Origin: Escallonia rubra
Lineage: Eukaryota; Streptophyta; Magnoliopsida; Escalloniales; Escalloniaceae
Assembly: GCA_033065855.1 (NCBI GenBank)
Contig: JAVXUO010000321.1
Span: 62,001-126,000 of the forward strand
Direction: 5' to 3'
Length of the DNA: 64,000 nucleotides
Numbering within the stretch: position 1 is the stretch's first letter; the number at the start of each line of letters is the position of its first letter. The notes beneath the pieces are model-generated. The model saw only the letters and a list, made by a program, of their open reading frames with translations, did no database searches and was not told the origin of the DNA. Made by a program: the position numbers and the translations under genes. Positions 25,979 to 36,900 of the stretch are shown piece by piece.

Positions 25979-27000
25979 CCTATCCATTTTGCTCTTTCTT
26001 TTTTTCTAACCGCTAACTCTAGTATTAAACAAATATCTTGACTTTTCTCCACTTTGGGGGCTTTGAAGTTCATTGCTTCTAGCCACGTCTGAAACAACCA
26101 TAAAATAGAACTTTCGATCTCGTCCCGTAACAATGCAAACCCAAACAGGATGGAGTGATAATGATGATTAATGTCTGTGAAAGGAGCGAAATGCGTCAAA
26201 TACTTGTTGGCACGGTACGTGGTGTCGAAAGTCACAACATCTCCAAAATGTTGATAAGCATGTCTTGAATGACTATCAATCCAAAAAATTGTAATAACTG
26301 GGTGCTCATCGTCAAGACAGTGCTCGTAAGTAAACTACGGGTCCTCTATTTGCATTCGCTTCAATAGGATCATTGTAGATTGAGCATCATTGATGTCAAA
26401 CGCGGCTCGTCTATGGGTTTGGACCGTGTTGCGGACTTCTTTCGTGTTAAAATTCAGATTCTGAATTCTCCCAGCCTGTTCAGCAGGAACATTAACAATG
26501 TTGGTAGGTCCCATCCGCGCGTTACTTATTGTGTGAATCATGCTCCTTGCAATATTGTTCATCTTCTTGTGCTGATGCATTTGACTCACCTTTGAATCAC
26601 CTATGAAGGCATTACTAACGAGTGATTGTGCCTCAATCCCAAGCTAGTAATAAGTCAATGATCTTGTTTGAGTTTATGGCTTATGAACATCTTGACCTTG
26701 CAATCTATGTGCGCAAAGAGTCTTGTCTTAGGGGCACATATCCCACTTCATCATCACTATCATCATTACCTACATGTGTCTCATTTTGCAGCGAGTGTCT
26801 ACTTCTATGACATATAACTGTAAGCATATTTGCCTTGTTTTGGCCCTTGTTCTAGTTGTCTTGATTCTAATGCCAAAACCAACCCTCAACAAATACGCTC
26901 GAAAATATTTTTCAACTTCCTCCAATGTTTGAAACATTCGCCCTAGATAAGGGTCACTAGCATCTACTGGTGTGTTTGAACTTAACAAAAAATTAGACAT
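22061..27000 (-). pseudogene. FAR1/FHY3-like (MULE-derived) gene, split by an LTR
   Basis: FAR1-type proteins are transcription factors domesticated from Mutator transposases. Minus-strand blocks in order: a FAR1 DNA-binding segment (27000-26770, YLGRMFQTLEEVEKYFRAYL, VGFGIRIK); a linker (26589-26335); the MULE transposase domain start (about 26300-26063, FGDVVTFDTTYRANKY, FAPFTDINHHYHSILFGFAL); its continuation (23045-22457, VFPDTQHNFC, DFEKDFDKC, RSESMNAMFNTYV, LYTNEMFMQY); a SWIM zinc-finger block (CVCKKFEFHGMLCR, about 22370); and IPDKYVLPRWTK (about 22300). Stops and frameshifts are present and a long LTR separates the two halves of the MULE domain. Non-functional. Whether it was a host gene or a transposon cannot be told. 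Confidence 0.88.
23051..26040. mobile_element. Long LTR (truncated or solo) within the FAR1-like gene
   Basis: TAACATCCCGGAA begins at about 23052, and TGTAACATCCCGAAA repeats at 23136, duplicating the first ~85 bases. The body matches the solo LTR at 15355-21285 (GAGAGCCCAGTAAGGTC, GAACATGAGCAGTACA, CCACTTAGGTAG). Its right part resembles the gypsy LTR near 57300 (TTTTTTTCTAACCGCTAA) but lacks a clean ...TTACA end. I could not identify a target duplication, so the right border (25860-26060) is approximate. No genes; it includes a (TC)n tract at 25946-25976. Confidence 0.7.
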
Positions 27001-27234
27001 TGTGAAACAAGACCAACGTAGAAATAACTTATGTTGAAGTTTTAATTGTAAGATTTTTTAGGCATGCAAATTAGTTACAAAATTATAACTAATTTGAACA
27101 TCCAACAAATGAAAATCTAAAAATGAATACACTGATTTAGCTTGCCAAATGCAACAAATAGAATCTCCAAAAAAAAATTAAAAAAATATTATTTGAACTT
27201 GGCCATGGTACCATTAAGACATATAAACTTTACT

Positions 27235-27480
27235 CACTACAAAAAAAAAACAGGGGGGTTTGGGCGACACTTAATTTTCGATGCTTAAAGAAATGTCATA
27301 TATTAGTTATAATATGCGACACTTGTTTCCTAATGTGTGACAATTTACAACACAAGTACTAAAGTGTCACAAAGTTTCCGACGTTTTAATACATGCCACT
27401 TTGTAAGTGTCGCTTTATTCATTCGCAACACTAAATAAACGTCATTCTTAGACGCTAAACGACACTGTTTTACCCATTTC
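27235..27480. repeat. Left subterminal repeats of the outer CACTA
   Basis: About ten degenerate copies of GTGTCGC/GCGACAC-like motifs (GGGCGACACTT, ATGCGACACTTG, AAGTGTCGCTTT). In CACTA elements such arrays bind the accessory transposase protein. Confidence 0.8.
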
Positions 27481-29930
27481 TATTTTTTTTCATATTTTAT
27501 ACGTGGTACATGAAAACGTCGAGGACGAAAAAAATTCGGTGGGAAACTCTGGCGCCAAACTTTTCGTCCTCCTGTTCATCTTCGCCAAACTCTCTACCCA
27601 AATTGCCTCCCTCTCTCTCCTCAAAACTTTGTTGCTCGATTTGCCTCTCCCCAAAATGAGCCTAAATTTTTTTTAACAGATTCTGGCCTCCAGTTGATGT
27701 AGCGGTCTCTTCTTGGTGGTTCAAGACTCCCACCGCCCGAATCCCATTTTTTCCCTAATCGCGGGATCTTGCCGCTCTCTCTCTCTCTCTCGCAAGTGAT
27801 ATTTCCTGGTCTCAATTCGTTGTAGACGCTTCGACGGTGACGTGCAATTTCGATCCGATTTCAGCAAGGTATGTTAAGTTCACCATCGTCTCTTCATTTT
27901 CGTTATAACAATTTTTGATGTCTTGTGTTCATTGCATTTAATATCTTGCCAGCATGTATTGTGTAAGTAATCGTACTTGATGTGATCTTTTGCGTTCCTT
28001 AATTTGTGCTTCATGTTGCTGGTTTTGTGCGTGATATATAACCTGTGACATTGTGGCATTTAATTTTGGGAAATTTCATGTCAACAATATGGACGATAGT
28101 GGAAAGAATGAAATCAATTGTTCTTGATTGACACGTTGTTGTAGGATGTGAGTGTTTTGACGGTTCAGTAGTGCAGGGCCTTCTTTGAATTCTTATGCAT
28201 CTTTGCCAAAATTAAAAGAAAGGAAATCATATATTCAGGCATGCTAATGTTGTCACAAATTATGGAATAATTGTGCAAAGAGGTTAGGATGTCAATTATT
28301 TTTTAATTCTCGTTGCTTGTTTAGTCTAGATCAAAAGGTGTTAGTTGGGGGTTCTGTGCTCTTGGTCTTTTCAGTTTGTAGAATATTGAACACCCATCAA
28401 TTTAGTAGTTTAAATTACAAAATGCATCGGTCGACACATTTACGTCATGATTTAGTTGACGTATTGCAGCAATTTAATAGTTCGGCTGATTGGTAATGGG
28501 GTGAACTTAAGGACTGTCCAAAGCAGTTAATGGCTGAACCCAAAGATGAAATGACCTTTCTTTTGGAGCTGATGTTCTCTTTCTGGTAGAAGTCATAGGT
28601 AGTGGAAATGCATACTGAAATCAGCATCGTTTAGGGCAATTAAGGCAGTGTTATGCCAATGCCATGGGCTGAATAGGTTCTTGATGCAACTCACAACAAA
28701 AGAGAGGTTGATGCAACTCACAAGAAGAAAAATTTGTAGCAAATGCCGTAATACTGTTGACATTGTGGATGCTAATAATGTGGTGGTTCTGAGTCTTTTT
28801 TTTTATCCCAAATGTGGGTGCTATGTATATATTTAGTGGCAATGAAACTGTCCCGTTAGCGAGTAGGATCGTACTGTCCGATCTCTGTGGGGTTCCCATG
28901 GGTCGAGTTTAGGTTGGGACAGCAAGAATAACATGGTTTCTTTGCTTGTGTTATTGGCAAGGTGTGAGCTACCCCGCTGGGAGTTGCTTGGTAAAGGTAT
29001 CTTTCCTTTAATAATCTCTTAGTGGTCTTGCTGCTTTTTCTGGAATTAAGGCAGCTACACTGAGCTATCCTTGCTATTGTTTTGAAGGCATAGAAAATTG
29101 GTTCTTTTCAGCATGTTACTGAGCCACTTTGCCTCTAATAGCACCATATGCCAATGCTGAATGACTGATTTACTCAGACCGAATCAGCTATGCAACCCGT
29201 TTCGTGCGGAATTCTTTATTCCCAGACCGAATCAGACATTCTTTTCAAATGTCTGATTGAAAAAAAAGGTTGAAAATTGAAGAAAAAAAAAGGAGTGTCA
29301 AGCAGGGCTTAACATATGGTATTGTCTAGAAATTTACGAACAAAAAGCCCTATGAGAAACAAGCACCGTGCCCTTTTCAGGATCAATACCATTCTAATCT
29401 TAATTTGGCAAAAGAAGTAGGAAAACTGAAACGAACGGGAAAAAATGCAGAATATTCATGAACTTGGCCCATCACAAGTCTTTTTCGCTCTAACTAATTT
29501 TTATTTTCTTTTAAGGTCATCCTAAAAAAAATTGTTCACTTTTCAAATTAAGAAGATTTTGTAAGTACTTTTACATATTTCTCTTTTTATATTTCTTTCT
29601 CAATATTTAACTCTCAATCAACTCATTTTGTCTATCTTAACCCATTTTTTAATTTTTATTTATTTATTTTTCTTTTCACATTTAACATTTCACTATCATT
29701 TTCTCACTTCCTTCCCCTCCTCTCTCACAAGGTTAGAATGAGAAATATACAATATATATCTAAGATCATTTACCTGCGTACAAAAAAAAAAATTTTTGAT
29801 TACTTTATGTGGAAGGGATAGAGTATTTTTGTTTTTGTGTTACGAGGGTGTCTTGTGACAGAAGCGGGCGACACGTGACTACAACGTGATCTCAACTCTA
29901 TAAGAGGGTGCAGCTTATAAAACTGTAGCT
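27481..29930 (+). other. Outer CACTA leader-like region, no gene identified
   Basis: Directly after the subterminal repeats is a GC-richer stretch with pyrimidine runs, then TTTCAGCAAG|GTATGTTAAG at 27868/27869, which looks like a 5' UTR exon with splice donor. The rest has no recognisable coding. A short direct repeat (TTGATGCAACTCACAA) occurs twice near 28690. There are AT-rich tracts at 29500-29830. Confidence 0.45.
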
Positions 29931-30210
29931 AGGGATGGCAATTTGATTCGCGCCCGACGGATATCCGATCTGCCCCGATTCTATAGGAGCGGGTTTTTTT
30001 TAACTTTAACCGGGTTGCGGGGCGGGTATGGTAGTTAAATACTAGGGTTAATTACTCACGGCACCCCTGAGGTTTACCCTAAATTACACACAGACCCCCC
30101 TATCTTTTGAAAATTACACTAAGCTACACATTTCTATTTTTCGGTTAACAGAGTTAACAAAATTAATGAAAGGACGGTCATACCCCTGATAAACAAGTTA
30201 ATTTACCCCT

Positions 30211-30254
<44 letters not shown>

Positions 30255-32178
30255 AAACGCCGACAGCACCCTTTGGACTGCACACCCACTGCCGGTGAAG
30301 CCACATGCCACCAACCGTAGCCACCATGACCCATCACCGCCCCCATCACCATGAACCACAAGTGCCGGCCACCACCACTCCGCGAAGACAACCAAGATCT
30401 GGGCGCAGATTTGGGGGCGGGGCAGCCGGCGCAGATCATCGGCCGGGAAAACGATAGCCGAGGCGAGTAACCGATCATCGGCGAAGTGCGGGTGATGGTT
30501 GCCGGAAGCAGCAGCCAAGAGACCCAAACATAAATCCATGCCAAACGCAACAACGATGCAACCAAGAGACCCACCGGAGATCGAGAAGATGCTGGAAAGG
30601 TTCAACACCACCGGGAAACAACCACCGGCCAAAAAACCACAAGTAGCAATCGGCAACATCCCGAACCTAACCAAAACGGTCAAGAGTCTTAGAACACGGC
30701 CAACCAAAATGGTCGGAAACAGCCCGAACTTAACCACCTCTGTCCAAATTCGAATCACCAGCCATTAGCAGCAGTGTCGTTGGTCTCCGAACTCACCCAG
30801 CGGCACTTGAGAACAACCTTCAACCTCATTCTCTAACTCTCCTGGTTTGAATTATTTTTGGTGTAGTTTGAAAAATGGTGATTTTTGCGGTGGCCGGTGA
30901 CGACTGAATATACGATGGAGGCAGTGGTATTTTGGCGCCGCTGCCTGAATCTGGCGATCGGAGAAGACCCATATACTACCCGGATGCTGTGGAGTTAGTC
31001 CTAGCGGCTGTAGTGGTGGATCGGCGGAGTTTCATAGCTGTGATGGTGGTACTTTTGTTGGATCTCAGGAGAGAGAGAGAGAGAGAGGAAGAAAAACCCA
31101 GATCTGGGCGCAGATCCATGAACACCTTGTTTTCTTAGTGTGCTTTGGCCGGAATCTGGAGTCGCCGGTGATTCTGCACGGAAGAAAGAAAGGGGAAGAT
31201 CTAAGGGCATTTTTGGTATATCATAATAAATTTGTGTTGCCATAAATTTTTTTGACAGTTCCCTAGCGGAAGTGGGTTTTGTGTAATACAATGACAAACC
31301 TTAGGGATGCCGTGAGTAATTTATAAAGATAGGCGGGTCCGTGTGTAATTTAGGACAAACCTCAAGGGTGCCGTGAGTAATTAACCCTAAATACTAAATC
31401 CGCAGCAGGTACGGGTCGGATTTGATATCCAGTATAACCGACCCGTACCCACCCCGGTATTGTCTTAAATCTGATCATAAGATGTGATCGTAGCCCTCCA
31501 TTTTGGTCATATAAATAGTTCACAAAAACCCTGATCACCAGATATATAAATAGCCCACTGCAACAACTTCTTTGATTGAATGGAGACAGATATATAGACC
31601 GTACCATGAGGAAACAGGCAACAGCATTCGCGCTGCCTTGTCAATTGCGCATTAGCACAACCGTTTTCTCTTCTCTGCGCCGGCGCGGCGCACGGTAACC
31701 CTTCCACTGACCACCTCATCACTTCTACCCATCCACCGTTAACGAAGCTTTTGGTTGCTGGGTTTTTGTGTGGTGTGTTAGATCTAGGTTTCTTGACTTT
31801 TTCTTTTGATACCTTGTGGATCTGGGTTTGTTGTAGGTGAGTTTCGGGATTGGACACTGAATTTAGTGGCTGATGGTGGGTCTTTCGTGGTTGTTTAGAT
31901 TGACCCATGCACGGACTGGTGGTGAGTTGGGTGTGTTGCTATCCTGCAGATATTGATGACGGTGTGGTCGCCGGTGGTGACTTCTGGCTCGGCAAAAAAA
32001 AAAAGACAAAACAGATTGTTTCGGGGCGGATCGGGGCAGGATAGGATTTTTTTAGGCCGGGGATGGTATTTGTGTTGCTTGACCCGACGGCGGGGCGGAG
32101 TCGGACTCGTCTTTTGAGCTGCCAGGGCGGGTTCGGATTTTATAAGATCCTAACCCGACCCGCCCCATTGCCATTCCT
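29931..32178. mobile_element. GC-rich TIR element with ends AGGGATGGCAAT, containing a second element
   Basis: The left end AGGGATGGCAATTTG is followed by GGGGCGGG-rich text. The right end has GGGGCGGATCGGGG and CCCGCCCCATTGCCATTCCT, an approximate inverted copy. The AGGGATGGCAA terminus recurs in plant non-autonomous elements as I recall (established but unnamed here). I could not confirm a target duplication. The element at 30044-31388 is inserted in it. The remaining interior (31420-32010) is non-coding. Confidence 0.6.
30044..31388. mobile_element. TIR element (AGGGTTAA ends), 7-bp target duplication
   Basis: The left end AGGGTTAATTACTCACGGCA continues CCCTGAGGTTTACCCTAAAT and TACACACAGACC. 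The right end is the reverse complement of nearly the same text, ending GAGTAATTAACCCT. AAATACT occurs at 30037-30043 and 31389-31395. Inside are a (TC)n(AC)n tract at 30212-30255 and two copies of AGATCTGGGCGCAGAT (about 30396 and 31099). ORFs across it are low-complexity and I do not accept them as genes. The termini resemble those of the element at 15532-16758. Confidence 0.82.
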
Positions 32179-32225
32179 TACTCCTAGGATCTATCTAAAT
32201 CCGAGAAGTACAGCCGCCGAGTACG

Positions 32226-33617
32226 ATGTCTCCCTCACTGCCTCGGCGTTCAAGGCCTCTCTCCCGGTCGTTGCCTCGGCGTTCAAGGTCTCTCTCCCGG
32301 TCGTCGCACGAATCTCTGGCGCCTTCACCATCATCTCCCGGACAGCGTAGGTCACGGTCACGATCGTCGATTCGGCATCGAGAGCAGTTCCTGTCAGCAG
32401 CGTCTCCCATGGAGGAGGATGCCGAAAATAGGAAGCTGTTGTTCTTCTACTTCATGTACTCCCACGGCCCCATGCATCACGCTCTCTACGCCATAGACAT
32501 GCCAAATCCCATTCCTTTTCCTCCCAATAATCCCCAAGATGAGTTGAAAAACGCCAAGGATATTTACCCCATTATGGAGTTCCCAGCATATGAGTACCCA
32601 GCAGGACAGTGCTGCGTGGAACTGGACAATAAGTTGTACTTTTTGGGGGGCCAACTCTTCTGCGAGTGGAGGGACGAAAATCATTGGTTGAATTCAAAGG
32701 TATCTGATGCCTGCTACCCCGATAGTGTCTACACACTGGATATCAGTAGCATCACAGCTGACACTGTCTGCAATCACCCATCACAGTTGTTGAAACCCGC
32801 TCCGCCGATGGCGTCTGGAAAGCCTAAATGCTACGCGTTTGCTGCCTACGGAAAGATCTATGCACTCGCGGGGTCGAGTTTTGTCATTCGCGGCAGCACA
32901 TCGCGATTTGAAGAATTCGACCCCGTTAAGAACGAGTGGAAGTGTCTGCCTATCCCTTCGTCAACGTGGCGAGTCTGTATGATCGGTCACGCTGTTGTGG
33001 CCAGGAAGGTCTTTCTTTCTAGCCTGAGCTCCGACATCTATGCGTATGATCTTGATACTGGTCTTTGGAGTCAACTGGCCAATCATCGTGCTCTGGCCTA
33101 TAATTTCCGTAGCACAGCCGTGTTTGTAGACGATGTCCTATATGCTTGGATGTACCGGACTCCGGTAGCATTTAGTAAGGCCAAGACCAAGAGCGAGAGC
33201 AACATGGAAGAGGATGAAAACGAGGATTTCCAGCTGTTCGACCAGAGAATATTTATCTCCAGCGAAATGGAGGCAAAACTCCGCGCTCGTCTCCCTGTAA
33301 TACACCCCTCGGTGGCGTTGGCGCACCTAGGGGACAATATGCTATGCCTTGTCCGTACTGGCAGCCCTGTAGCCGTTGAGCCTGAGCCCGGCACCCGCAT
33401 AGACCCCTCAATGCTGGTGGATGATGAACGGCGCAACATCAGCATCCACGTCTTTGAGCCGTTTATAGGAGACACCTATGTGGACGGTGAGCTAACTTAT
33501 TACCGGGCTGAGTTCTTGCATTCTGCTCACTTTGTTGCCCGCGCTAGAGGCGACTTCTCAAGTGATGGAGTTATCATGACCTGCCACTTTGTTTCCTCGG
33601 TATGTATGTTTCGTTAA
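32226..33617 (+). CDS. Kelch-repeat protein, N-terminal Ser/Arg-rich, first exon
   Basis: Open for 463 codons. Residues about 5-55 are Ser/Arg/Pro-rich (RRSRPLSRSLPRRSR). A second ATG at 32409 (residue 62, context CCCATGGAGG) begins MEEDAENRKLLFFYF and may be the real start. The rest is a beta-propeller-like kelch protein: YPAGQCCVELDNKLYFLGG, GKIYALAG, SRFEEFDPVKNEWKCLPIP (about residue 225), DIYAYDLDTGLWSQLA (about residue 270) and VFVDDVLYAW. An acidic linker EDENEDFQ lies near residue 325. The frame probably continues past a donor at 33599|GTATGT, and the last five residues would then be intron. It lies inside the outer CACTA, so it may be a captured host gene copy. Specific function not recognised. 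Confidence 0.8.
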   Translation: MSPSLPRRSRPLSRSLPRRSRSLSRSSHESLAPSPSSPGQRRSRSRSSIRHREQFLSAASPMEEDAENRKLLFFYFMYSHGPMHHALYAIDMPNPIPFPPNNPQDELKNAKDIYPIMEFPAYEYPAGQCCVELDNKLYFLGGQLFCEWRDENHWLNSKVSDACYPDSVYTLDISSITADTVCNHPSQLLKPAPPMASGKPKCYAFAAYGKIYALAGSSFVIRGSTSRFEEFDPVKNEWKCLPIPSSTWRVCMIGHAVVARKVFLSSLSSDIYAYDLDTGLWSQLANHRALAYNFRSTAVFVDDVLYAWMYRTPVAFSKAKTKSESNMEEDENEDFQLFDQRIFISSEMEAKLRARLPVIHPSVALAHLGDNMLCLVRTGSPVAVEPEPGTRIDPSMLVDDERRNISIHVFEPFIGDTYVDGELTYYRAEFLHSAHFVARARGDFSSDGVIMTCHFVSSVCMFR

Positions 33618-36600
33618 TTTACTCCTAGTACCTTATCAAATTGCTATACTCAATTGGGGCTTTGCATCACCGGTGCTGCCTTCTGCGATTTTAGAACTGT
33701 AACTGTCCAAGTCAGCAGCTATATGGCTATTTGGATATAGGCAGGGTCATAGAACCAAGTACTACTGCAAGCCTAAGCAACAACTAGCACCATCAAGGCC
33801 TCGACCAAGGTAGATTTAGAAAACATCAGCAGCATTCAGTAGTAAGTTTTGGTTCACAATACAAGGAATGGAACAGAAAGTAACTGTTGCCATACCATGA
33901 GCAAAGAACAAAGATGGAGACTCCTTCACATCTAGTAAACAGGATTTTGAGTTCAAGTACAGGCCAGAGAAAGGTAGGAGACTGCATACTATGTAACTTT
34001 ACCTAAACCAGAAGGGGTATTGACTCTTAAGGTCCCGTTATAGCTCTGAAATTGGGCGTAACACCTGACTCTGCAAAGAAGGTTCCTTATTCTTGAGAGC
34101 AGCTACACAGTGGGAAAATCAGGTCTGCAAGGTATGTGAGATAAGTTTTCGGTCTGAAATGTTATCTTAAGCATTGGGTCGACTAGGGACAGACCTTCGC
34201 TGAATAGGCCTAGTCTTATTTAGCGACTGCTACAAGGCGGTGAATTAGATGCAAAGGAAGACCAGATAGGGCCTAATGCCGGATTGTCTCGTGCTGTTGT
34301 GAGGAGAGACTGTTATTGAGTCTTCTTCCAGGTCATTTGAGGAGAGTACCGCAAAATAGGGCTTTCTAACCTTGCAGTACTAGTTGTCTCCTCCTCGATA
34401 AAGGATAATGGTAGTCTGTGTCTCCTAGCAACTAACAATCCCAACTAGCAGACACTCGACACTTGTTAGAGGGTAAATTGTCATGCTTGTACCACTCTGG
34501 CTGCCTGATAATAAGTTAGCTACACTCCGGAGCGCGAGGATCCAGCTTCTCTAACTGGCTTCTGCTTCCTTTTTGTAACAGAGATATCAAGTTACATTCA
34601 TCAAAGGCTTTGACTCGTAAATTCAGTCAAAATTATGAGTATGCAGTCCGAAAAGATGATTCAAATGAATTGATTTGATTTGGAAAAAGTTGGTTGATCA
34701 GTTCACTACACTATCTTCTTCAATTTTTGTTACTTGCCTTGAAAATTATAGAATCCATTTTCTACACTGTAAGGTTTCCCGAATGTACATTTGTCTATGG
34801 TTGGGGGTGCTTTTGTCGCACTGTCCAGTACATTCCACTATTAGAACAGACAAACAGGACAAGAATTAGAACAAAGAGTAGAGAAGATTCAAAATGATAA
34901 ATGTGCTTAATTATGCTAGGGACGGGAAATACTAGAGTTAATATTGTGGGATATAATAAAGGGAGAACAATAGATGTATGCGTGTGTCTGGTTAAGATTT
35001 ACGTCACCAAGCTTGTAAGTTTAAAGACTTCACCAGCCCTGTTCTTGGCTATATGTATGTACATTAAAATTTTCAACTTGGCATGTTTTTACCAACTAGT
35101 AATAAGAACTCTGGTTTGATACACCCAATGTAGATAACTGCAAATCTTTGAAACCATGTGGAGCAGCAGAGTTTGCTTTAATTGGTTCATACATCCGCAA
35201 TGTAAGTGCTTCTAGCAAATAAGAGTGATTATGTTTATGGAGTCTGTAGTGCTGCATTGCCATTGTTTTGGTGTTCGTTTGGTTAGCTTTATTGCTGTTT
35301 GGTGTTGCAATTCCCATGTTTTAGTGCATTTATCTATTGTTCTTGTTTTAGTGTGAAAAGAAAAGAAAAGATTTAAGTGCCCCAACACGTAGCGCATAAA
35401 TGTTTCAGGCTGTGGAGTTCATCTGAATGCCGCAGAGCCACCAACCTCTATTGTGTGTGTGTGCACGCGCATATGTCCGTGGTTTGTTTTTGCTGATGAT
35501 CTGTCTACTTCTTTGTTCCAGTTGGATCTTAACATGTGCCAAACTTTGATGTATGCAGAGTGCCCCAAAGATTGCAGTATCAGATGGTGTACAAAGTCCC
35601 CATGTCCCCAGTGTTGTGGATGCTCAACCCGTTGCTATGGATTGTACCTGAGATAAAAGAAGTTTTTTATTGACGTAGTTTAATGTGGTTCATTGTTCTG
35701 GAGAGCACTTCACATGTTTGAGGTGGATTAGCTTTTCCCTGAAAAATGGCACTATACTGTAGTTTGGAAGTTACCATCTTAGAGTGCCATGAAAATTGAT
35801 ACATCAAGCATGGAAGGCATGATGAATATGATGAACAAGGAATGAGAATTGATAAACCCACCATTTCGATTTGTTGTAAGGTGTACACCTTTTCCACCAA
35901 TTCTACCTGATTTCTCCACAGGTTAGTGCATAGCCTGTTAGTAGTTCCTCTTCTTTTACTGCGTTCATGCTGGACAAAGACTGGTTTATGAACCATAAAG
36001 TTCCTAGCTCCCATTTCATGCTTGCCCGCTGGTGAATTTAGTTGTAACTTGACTCAGGTTTCTTTCTCATCATCAAAGTGGGTGAAGAAAGATGGTCCAG
36101 TCATCATGCTATCATAATTTAGTTCACCTGATTTTGCCATTTTCTGCCTTCAATAAGAAAACACTCAGTAGATAAGCAAGATTATGAGTTGTTTAACTTA
36201 CATATATGAAAGACTAGTCTTTACCATTCCTGATCACTCAGCATTTCATCTGTCAACCCAAACTCAAGTTCTTCTGCAGTGTGATGCATTCGTAAGCTGT
36301 ACCTATGGATAGAGAAAATTGCACCGAGTTATTGGATCATTTAAGCCTCAACTAATGAAACTTATATTCTTTGTAGTTGGTTCCTGGTGGGTCACCTGAT
36401 TCAGAATGACGTGTCTCTGGTAGTTCTTCCTGTGTTGTCTGCTTTTCCTTGAGATGCGATTAGAATTTTACGGAGTTTTAATTAGATGCCTAATCTCAGT
36501 AGACAGCCAAGTATCATAAGATGTAGCAAATTATGTAAAAGTTGCATCAGAACAGTGAGACGACGAGTGGTGCCTGCAACTTCGTTCGTCTAAATACACC

Positions 36601-36900
36601 AGACGACCCTCTCTTCGATGAGTTCATGACAGAAGGAATGTGAGTACATGGAGATGAGGCATCTGTTTTCGAAACTCCCGACTTGTCTCAGGCAGCGTGT
36701 AACCGCACGACCAATTTCAGGGATGGGTTGGTGGATCATATATAGAGGGATCATGTTGCAACTAATAATAGTCGCGGCCGTGGGTGATTGTTGGTTTACA
36801 TCTACGTAATGTTCGTCAATGTATTATGACAATGCTGTTTAAACTTGGATTTTTTTTCTTGCTTTTTAACAATTTATGTATAAGGTTTTTATTCATGGCC
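33618..36900 (+). other. Downstream of the kelch exon: intron/3' region, no firm gene
   Basis: No long coding region. One candidate terminal exon at 35559-35651 is listed separately. The rest shows pyrimidine tracts and stops in all frames, consistent with intron and 3' UTR or decayed host flank carried by the transposon. Confidence 0.4.
35559..35651 (+). other. Possible last exon of the kelch gene
   Basis: After an acceptor GTATGCAG there are 30 codons and a stop, reading SAPKIAVSDGVQSPHVPSVV then DAQPVAMDCT. The phase (0) matches the donor at 33599. Composition is protein-like. The intron would be about 1.96 kb. No transcript evidence, and intermediate exons could exist. Confidence 0.35.

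Noticed and set aside
30198..30758. 186-residue minus-strand ORF, hydrophobic N-terminal half
   Set aside because: Inside a TIR element, ends in Cys-Val and Arg-Glu repeats from AC/TC tracts; no family resemblance.
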